From NCBI RefSeq assembly GCF_000009765.2, contig NC_003155.5, positions 4,960,001 through 5,024,000 of the forward strand: 64,000 nucleotides of DNA, written 5' to 3'. This DNA comes from Streptomyces avermitilis MA-4680 = NBRC 14893. GTDB taxonomy: Bacteria > Actinomycetota > Actinomycetes > Streptomycetales > Streptomycetaceae. Position 1 is the first letter of the stretch. Each line of letters opens with the position of its first letter. Below, piece by piece: positions 60,181 through 64,000 of the stretch. The notes beneath the pieces were generated by a model. That model was not told the origin of the DNA and did not search any database. It worked only from the letters and a program-made list of their open reading frames with translations. A program made the position numbers and the translations under genes.

Positions 60181-61603
60181 GCGGGACCCGCTGTCGATCC
60201 TCACCGACGCCTTCACGTCCTTCCTGTTCGGCAAGGTCGAGACGACGCGCCTGCCCGTGCGCACCTCCACGGGCCAGGCCCAGGCCGTCTATCTGCCCAC
60301 CGCCGCCCCCGGCCTCGGCGACTCGGGCGTGATCATCGGCCGGGAGGTGTACTCCGGAAAGGGCTACATCTACGACCCCTTCCAGCTGTACGGGCAGCAG
60401 CTGCCGGCCCCGCACTGGCTGGTGCTCGGCGAATCCGGCAACGGCAAGTCAGCGCTCGAAAAGACGTACGTCCTACGCCAGCTGCGCTTCCGGGACCGGC
60501 AGGTCGTCGTCCTCGACGCGCAGGGCGAGGACGGAGTCGGCGAGTGGAACCTCATCGCCGAGGAGCTGGGGATAACCCCCATCCGGCTGGACCCGACGGC
60601 CGCCCTGGACATGGGCATCCGGCTCAACCCGCTCGACCCGGCGATCACCACCACCGGGCAGCTCGCGCTGCTCCGGACGATCATCGAGGTCGCCATGGGG
60701 CACGGCCTCGACGAGCGGTCGGGCTTCGCCCTGAAGGTCGCGCACGCCTATGTGAACGAGACGATCCTCGAGCGGCAGCCGGTGCTGACCGACATCGTGG
60801 AGCAACTGCGCCACCCCGAGCCGGAGTCGGCCGAGGCGATGAACGTCGCCCTGGACGACGTACGGGCCTGGGGCCTGGACGTGGCACTGGTCCTGGACCG
60901 CCTCGTCGACGGTGACCTGCGGGGCATGTTCGACGGCCCCACGACGGTCGGTATCGACCTGGACGCCCCGCTCATCGTCTTCGACCTGTCCCACATCGAC
61001 CGCAACTCGATCGCCATGCCGATCCTGATGGCGATCGTCGGCGTATGGCTGGAGCACACCTGGATCCGCCCCGACCGGAAGAAGCGCATCTTCCTGGTCG
61101 AGGAGGCCTGGCACATCATCAACAGCCCGTTCGTGGCCCAACTCTTCCAGCGCCTGCTGAAGTTCGGCCGCCGCCTCGGCCTGTCCTTCGTGGCGGTGGT
61201 CCACCATCTGTCGGACGTGGTCGACGGGGCGGCCGCGAAGGAGGCCGCGGCGATCCTGAAGATGGCCTCGACCCGGACGATCTACGCCCAGAAGGCCGAC
61301 GAGGCACGGTCGACGGGACGCGTGCTCGGGCTGCCCAGATGGGCGGTCGAGATCATCCCGACCCTGACCCCGGGCATCGCGGTGTGGGACGTGAACGGCA
61401 ACGTCCAGGTGGTCAAACACCTGATCACGGAGACCGAACGCCCACTCGTCTTCACCGACCGCGCGATGACCGAGTCGTCCGCGGACCGGCTCGCCGACGA
61501 CGCGCATCGCGCCGCGGAACTGGAGGCGGAGGAGCGGGCGGCGGCCTTCGTGGAACAGCACCTGAGCGACCTGGACGACTCGTCCGAGTCCACGGTGGCG
61601 TGA
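60173..61603 (+). CDS. VirB4-like ATPase of type IV secretion
   Basis: 476 residues from GTG 60173 (AGGGG upstream). Walker A LVLGESGNGKSALEK at about 84-98, Walker B RIFLVEEAWHIINSPFVA at about 305, and a Gln/His-type motif FVAVVHHLSDVVDG. The C-terminal domain has the TraC/VirB4 fold (RLLKFGRRLGLSFVAVVHHL; KMASTRTIYAQKADEARSTG). It has no N-terminal VirB4 domain of its own, which is supplied by the preceding gene: a split VirB4. It energises assembly or transfer. Confidence 0.88.
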   Translation: MVMRDPLSILTDAFTSFLFGKVETTRLPVRTSTGQAQAVYLPTAAPGLGDSGVIIGREVYSGKGYIYDPFQLYGQQLPAPHWLVLGESGNGKSALEKTYVLRQLRFRDRQVVVLDAQGEDGVGEWNLIAEELGITPIRLDPTAALDMGIRLNPLDPAITTTGQLALLRTIIEVAMGHGLDERSGFALKVAHAYVNETILERQPVLTDIVEQLRHPEPESAEAMNVALDDVRAWGLDVALVLDRLVDGDLRGMFDGPTTVGIDLDAPLIVFDLSHIDRNSIAMPILMAIVGVWLEHTWIRPDRKKRIFLVEEAWHIINSPFVAQLFQRLLKFGRRLGLSFVAVVHHLSDVVDGAAAKEAAAILKMASTRTIYAQKADEARSTGRVLGLPRWAVEIIPTLTPGIAVWDVNGNVQVVKHLITETERPLVFTDRAMTESSADRLADDAHRAAELEAEERAAAFVEQHLSDLDDSSESTVA

Positions 61604-61608
61604 AGTCG

Positions 61609-61716
61609 GGCATGAACGCAGGCATGAACACAAACATGAACGCAGGCGTGAACCTAGGCGTGAACACGGGTGTGAGCAGGGCACGTACAGGGGCATGAGC
61701 ACGGCACGAGCAGGGG
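61609..61716 (+). repeat. About nine tandem 12-bp repeats in the spacer before the VirD4-like gene
   Basis: Units GGCATGAACGCA, GGCATGAACACA, AACATGAACGCA, GGCGTGAACCTA, GGCGTGAACACG and more diverged ones run in phase. They contain a series of ATG/GTG codons and could encode a 28-residue GMNA-type repeat peptide (61612-61698), but no codon-use or ribosome-site evidence supports translation. Confidence 0.82.
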
Positions 61717-61722
61717 CGTGAC

Positions 61723-63351
61723 ATGAGCCGGGACAGACAGACGTACCGGGACCGGGGCAGAGAGCACGATCACAGCCAGGGCGGCGTCCCCGACGGCCTG
61801 TTGATCGGGGTCCTCGCCTTCCTGCTCGGCATGACCCTGATGGTGTGGTCGGCCACGGGCCTCGCGGGCTGGTTCGCGCGGGGCGCCTGGCCGGACGCCG
61901 TGACCTTCACCCGTACGCCGCTGGCGATGCGGCACCTCATCGGCCGACCGCACGACATCCCGGGCGCGTGGCCGGACACCCCGGAAGGCCAGCTGTCGGG
62001 GTACGGCCTGTTCTGGGGCCTGTTCATCGGCCAGCTGATGGTTCTGCTCGTACTGACGGTGTTCGTGATGGGCACGGTGGCACGATGGCGAGCGGTACGG
62101 GCGGGCCGCAGGGCGTCGAGGAGCACGGCGGCGGTGGCCGCCGCCGATCCCGACCCTACGGGGCATGAGGTCCCGGCGCAGCGGGCCACAACGGAACGGA
62201 CGGGAACTTCGGATCCGACCGGAACTCCGGATCCGACCGGGGCGGCGGAACCGGCCTGGACGGCGGAGCAGGCCGGGAGCGCGGCGCCGGCCGGGAGCGC
62301 GGCGCCGGCCGGGAGCGCGGCGCCGGCCGGCGGGGCGGCCCCCGCCGCTACGGGTGGCGTGGGTGGCATGGCGAAGTCCGCCGAGGAGACCGCCCTCGCC
62401 CACCTCATGGCACGTGACCGGGCGGGCGGACGGGAAATCGTCCTCGGCCCCCCGGAAACCCGAACAGCCGCCGCGACCCAGGCCATCCACGACGCGGCCG
62501 GCCCCGTCCTCGTCCTCACCTCGAACCCGGCCCTGTGGTCGGAGACGAAGGACGCCCGAGCCAAACTGGGCCCGGTCCTCCTCTACGACCCCACGCACCG
62601 TTGCGACACCCCGGCCCGCCTCCACTGGTCCCCCTCCGCCGGCTGTGAGGACAAGCCCACCGCCGTGGCCCGCGCGGCAGCACTCCTCGCCCCGGTCCGC
62701 CCCACCGCGAAGATCGACCAGGCGCTCGCCGAGACGGCCGAGACTCTTCTGCGGAGCTATCTGCACGCCGCCGCCATAGAGGGCCGCACCGTCCGCCATG
62801 TCCACCGGTGGGCCCAGGGCACCCAGGTCCAGGAGGCCGTACGCGCCCTCCGTGCGAACCCCAAGGCCGCACCCGGCGCGGGCGGCGAACTGGAGTCGGC
62901 CCTCACCTCGCACCCCGAACGCCGTGACATGGCGCAGGAGTTGACAGCGCGCGCACTGTCCTCACTCTTCACCGTCAATATCCGCGAGGCATGCACACCC
63001 AACCGAAATGACAGCCTCGCCTTGGATTCCTTCGTGGATGAAGGGGGCACGCTTTATGTGGTCGGTGAACCCATCGAGGACCCCAGGCAGCATCCCGGCG
63101 CCATGCCGTTCCTGACGGCCCTCGTCTCACACGTGGTCGAGCGCGGCCGTCGCATGGCCGAACGGTCATCCTCCGGTCGCCTCGACCCACCACTTACGCT
63201 CGTCCTCGACGACGTCGCGGCGGTGGCTCCGCTTCCCCAGCTCCCGGAGCTGCTGTCGACCGGAGCGGACCGGGGCATGCCGACCCTGGCCCTGCTCCGG
63301 TCCCAGGAACAGGCCCGGTCCCGCTGGCCGCAGTACGAACTACCTGTCTGA
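61723..63351 (+). CDS. VirD4/TraG-like protein, P-loop degenerate and C-terminally short
   Basis: 542 residues from ATG 61723. Two TM helices (LLIGVLAFLLGMTLMVWSAT; GLFIGQLMVLLVLTVFVMGT) and an Ala/Pro linker with AGSAAP repeats precede a T4CP-like domain: AGPVLVLTSNPALWSETKDA, then KLGPVLLYDP, REACTPNRNDSLALDSFVDE and LTLVLDDVAAVAPLPQLPEL (Walker-B-like). At the expected Walker A position the sequence reads IVLGPPETRTAAA, without the G-K-[ST]. The chain ends soon after TLALLRSQEQARSRW, where family members normally continue for about 100 residues more. It may be a non-catalytic adaptor or a decayed coupling protein. Confidence 0.8.
   Translation: MSRDRQTYRDRGREHDHSQGGVPDGLLIGVLAFLLGMTLMVWSATGLAGWFARGAWPDAVTFTRTPLAMRHLIGRPHDIPGAWPDTPEGQLSGYGLFWGLFIGQLMVLLVLTVFVMGTVARWRAVRAGRRASRSTAAVAAADPDPTGHEVPAQRATTERTGTSDPTGTPDPTGAAEPAWTAEQAGSAAPAGSAAPAGSAAPAGGAAPAATGGVGGMAKSAEETALAHLMARDRAGGREIVLGPPETRTAAATQAIHDAAGPVLVLTSNPALWSETKDARAKLGPVLLYDPTHRCDTPARLHWSPSAGCEDKPTAVARAAALLAPVRPTAKIDQALAETAETLLRSYLHAAAIEGRTVRHVHRWAQGTQVQEAVRALRANPKAAPGAGGELESALTSHPERRDMAQELTARALSSLFTVNIREACTPNRNDSLALDSFVDEGGTLYVVGEPIEDPRQHPGAMPFLTALVSHVVERGRRMAERSSSGRLDPPLTLVLDDVAAVAPLPQLPELLSTGADRGMPTLALLRSQEQARSRWPQYELPV
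62271..62324 (+). repeat. Three perfect 18-bp in-frame repeats
   Basis: GGCCGGGAGCGCGGCGCC occurs at 62271, 62289 and 62307 and encodes AGSAAP in the linker of the VirD4-like protein. Being a multiple of three, copy-number change would keep the frame. Confidence 0.9.
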
Positions 63352-63428
63352 CAAGGCCCTTCGCCCCGGCAGCGGCGCGGAGCAGCCCGCCCGATCAGAC
63401 CCAGACCCGCCTCATGAGACCTGCTCGA

Positions 63429-63974
63429 TCAGGTGCGCTCGATCACGAATTCCAACTCCTGATCCCCGGAGTCCCCGGGCGCCGGCACGCTCACGCCGCT
63501 CGGCATGAACCCTGCCTTGCGGTAGAACGCCTCGGCCCGCCCGTTCTTCTCGTGCACGAAGAGCCGTACGCGTTCGAGCCCAGCGGCCCAGGACCACTCC
63601 AGAGCCGCGTCGAAGAGCGCCCGGGTCACCCCGCTCCCCCGATGTTCCGGCCGCACGAAGACGCCGACGACGTGCCCTTGTCGCCGCTCGACCGCGACGT
63701 CGAACGGATCCCGTGACCCGGCTTCCTCGACCAGTACGGTCACGCTGCCGGCCCATTCCCCGTCAGGCCCCTCGGCGATGATCTGCTGCCGCTCGGCAAC
63801 CCCTTCGGCGGCCCCCGCCGTCCGGTCCTGCCAGTAGGAGTCCGGCCTGGCGACGGCGTCGTCGTACGTCTCCAGGAACGCCAGATGCGCAACGGGGTCC
63901 TGGAGCGCGACAAGCCGCAGCTTCTTGGCCTCGGCCCACTCGCCGGTGCGTATGGAACGGATCAGGTGGCTCAT
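63429..63974 (-). CDS. GNAT-family N-acetyltransferase
   Basis: 181 residues from ATG 63974. GNAT motifs: HVVGVFVRPEHRGSGVTRAL (acetyl-CoA pyrophosphate loop R/Q-x-x-G-x-G/S) and VRLFVHEKNGRAEAFYRKAG with the tail FMPSGVSVPAPGD. Length and layout fit small-molecule acetyltransferases such as those acting on amino groups; substrate unknown. It converges on the VirD4-like gene, 77 bp apart. Confidence 0.9.
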   Translation of the reverse strand: MSHLIRSIRTGEWAEAKKLRLVALQDPVAHLAFLETYDDAVARPDSYWQDRTAGAAEGVAERQQIIAEGPDGEWAGSVTVLVEEAGSRDPFDVAVERRQGHVVGVFVRPEHRGSGVTRALFDAALEWSWAAGLERVRLFVHEKNGRAEAFYRKAGFMPSGVSVPAPGDSGDQELEFVIERT

Positions 63975-64000
63975 GCGATCACCGTAATACGCGGTTGCGA

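Noticed and set aside
61612..61698. 28-aa GMNA-repeat micropeptide as a gene
   Set aside because: Only in-phase start codons support it; listed as a repeat rather than a CDS.

Overview
The window is a high-GC actinobacterial chromosome segment, almost certainly Streptomyces. Support comes from the strong GC-rich third-position bias, frequent GTG/TTG starts, ATGA/GTGA translational overlaps, GlnR, mycothiol synthase (MshD), several XRE-DUF5753/DUF397 modules, CsoR and PhoP-type boxes in front of pstS. Gene order closely resembles, from memory, the S. coelicolor block that runs from glnR past the pst operon. It therefore looks like conserved core chromosome with accessory insertions.

Layout, left to right. 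(1) 1-9.0 kb: an alpha/beta hydrolase running off the edge, GlnR, a LacI-type repressor, a trypsin-like secreted protease with FG-GAP repeats, and an envelope-stress group (HtrA-like membrane protease, a 68-aa unknown, OmpR-type regulator plus histidine kinase). (2) 9.0-10.8 kb: an XRE/DUF397 module divergent from two small conserved genes. (3) 10.9-14.9 kb: two very basic paralogous peptides, an ABC exporter and a MurJ-like flippase on the minus strand, with a strong hairpin between peptides and exporter. (4) 15.1-19.4 kb: DUF2993 protein, secreted 5'-nucleotidase, mshD. (5) 19.4-27.5 kb: an ECF sigma / zinc-finger anti-sigma / ABC operon ending in a frameshifted membrane gene, facing a GntR(YtrA)-ABC operon across a perfect 15-bp inverted repeat. 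(6) 27.9-38.1 kb: phosphate and polyphosphate functions: ppk, CHAD protein, NUDIX hydrolase, pstSCAB behind four PHO-box-like repeats, pit and its DUF47 partner. (7) 38.2-46.7 kb: CsoR, lipoprotein, covalent-FAD oxidase, PAP2 phosphatase, transglycosylase/NlpC hydrolase, Ser/Thr kinase, secreted protease. (8) 46.75-48.7 kb: a second ATPase / XRE / DUF397 module.

(9) 48.7-55.1 kb, minus strand: an accessory operon that begins with two WXG100-like small proteins and a 130-aa partner, then a 774-aa polymorphic-toxin-like protein, followed by a stack of small downstream genes (unknown 76-aa, unknown 303-aa, pentapeptide repeat, SUKH-3, unknown 91-aa, YwqK-like) that look like immunity genes. Two of them share a nearly identical 107-bp 5' cassette. 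(10) 55.9-63.4 kb, plus strand: a compact type-IV-secretion-like gene set (two-TM pilin-like protein, VirB8/TcpC-like protein, VirB6-like polytopic protein, SCO6880-like protein, VirB4-like ATPase, VirD4/TraG-like protein). No relaxase is visible, and the VirD4-like protein lacks a recognisable P-loop and ends early. The WXG100/toxin operon and the type-IV-like set are divergently arranged around a 760-bp gene-free region, and a cell-wall hydrolase suited to such a machine lies at 43-44 kb.

Working model. The left and centre are housekeeping nitrogen/phosphate control and envelope maintenance. The two places most likely to hold undescribed biology are the MSFHK-peptide/exporter cluster (12.6-14.9 kb) and the combined WXG100-toxin plus relaxase-less type-IV-like locus (48.7-63.4 kb). 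Family assignments rest on motifs read by eye; no database search was run.
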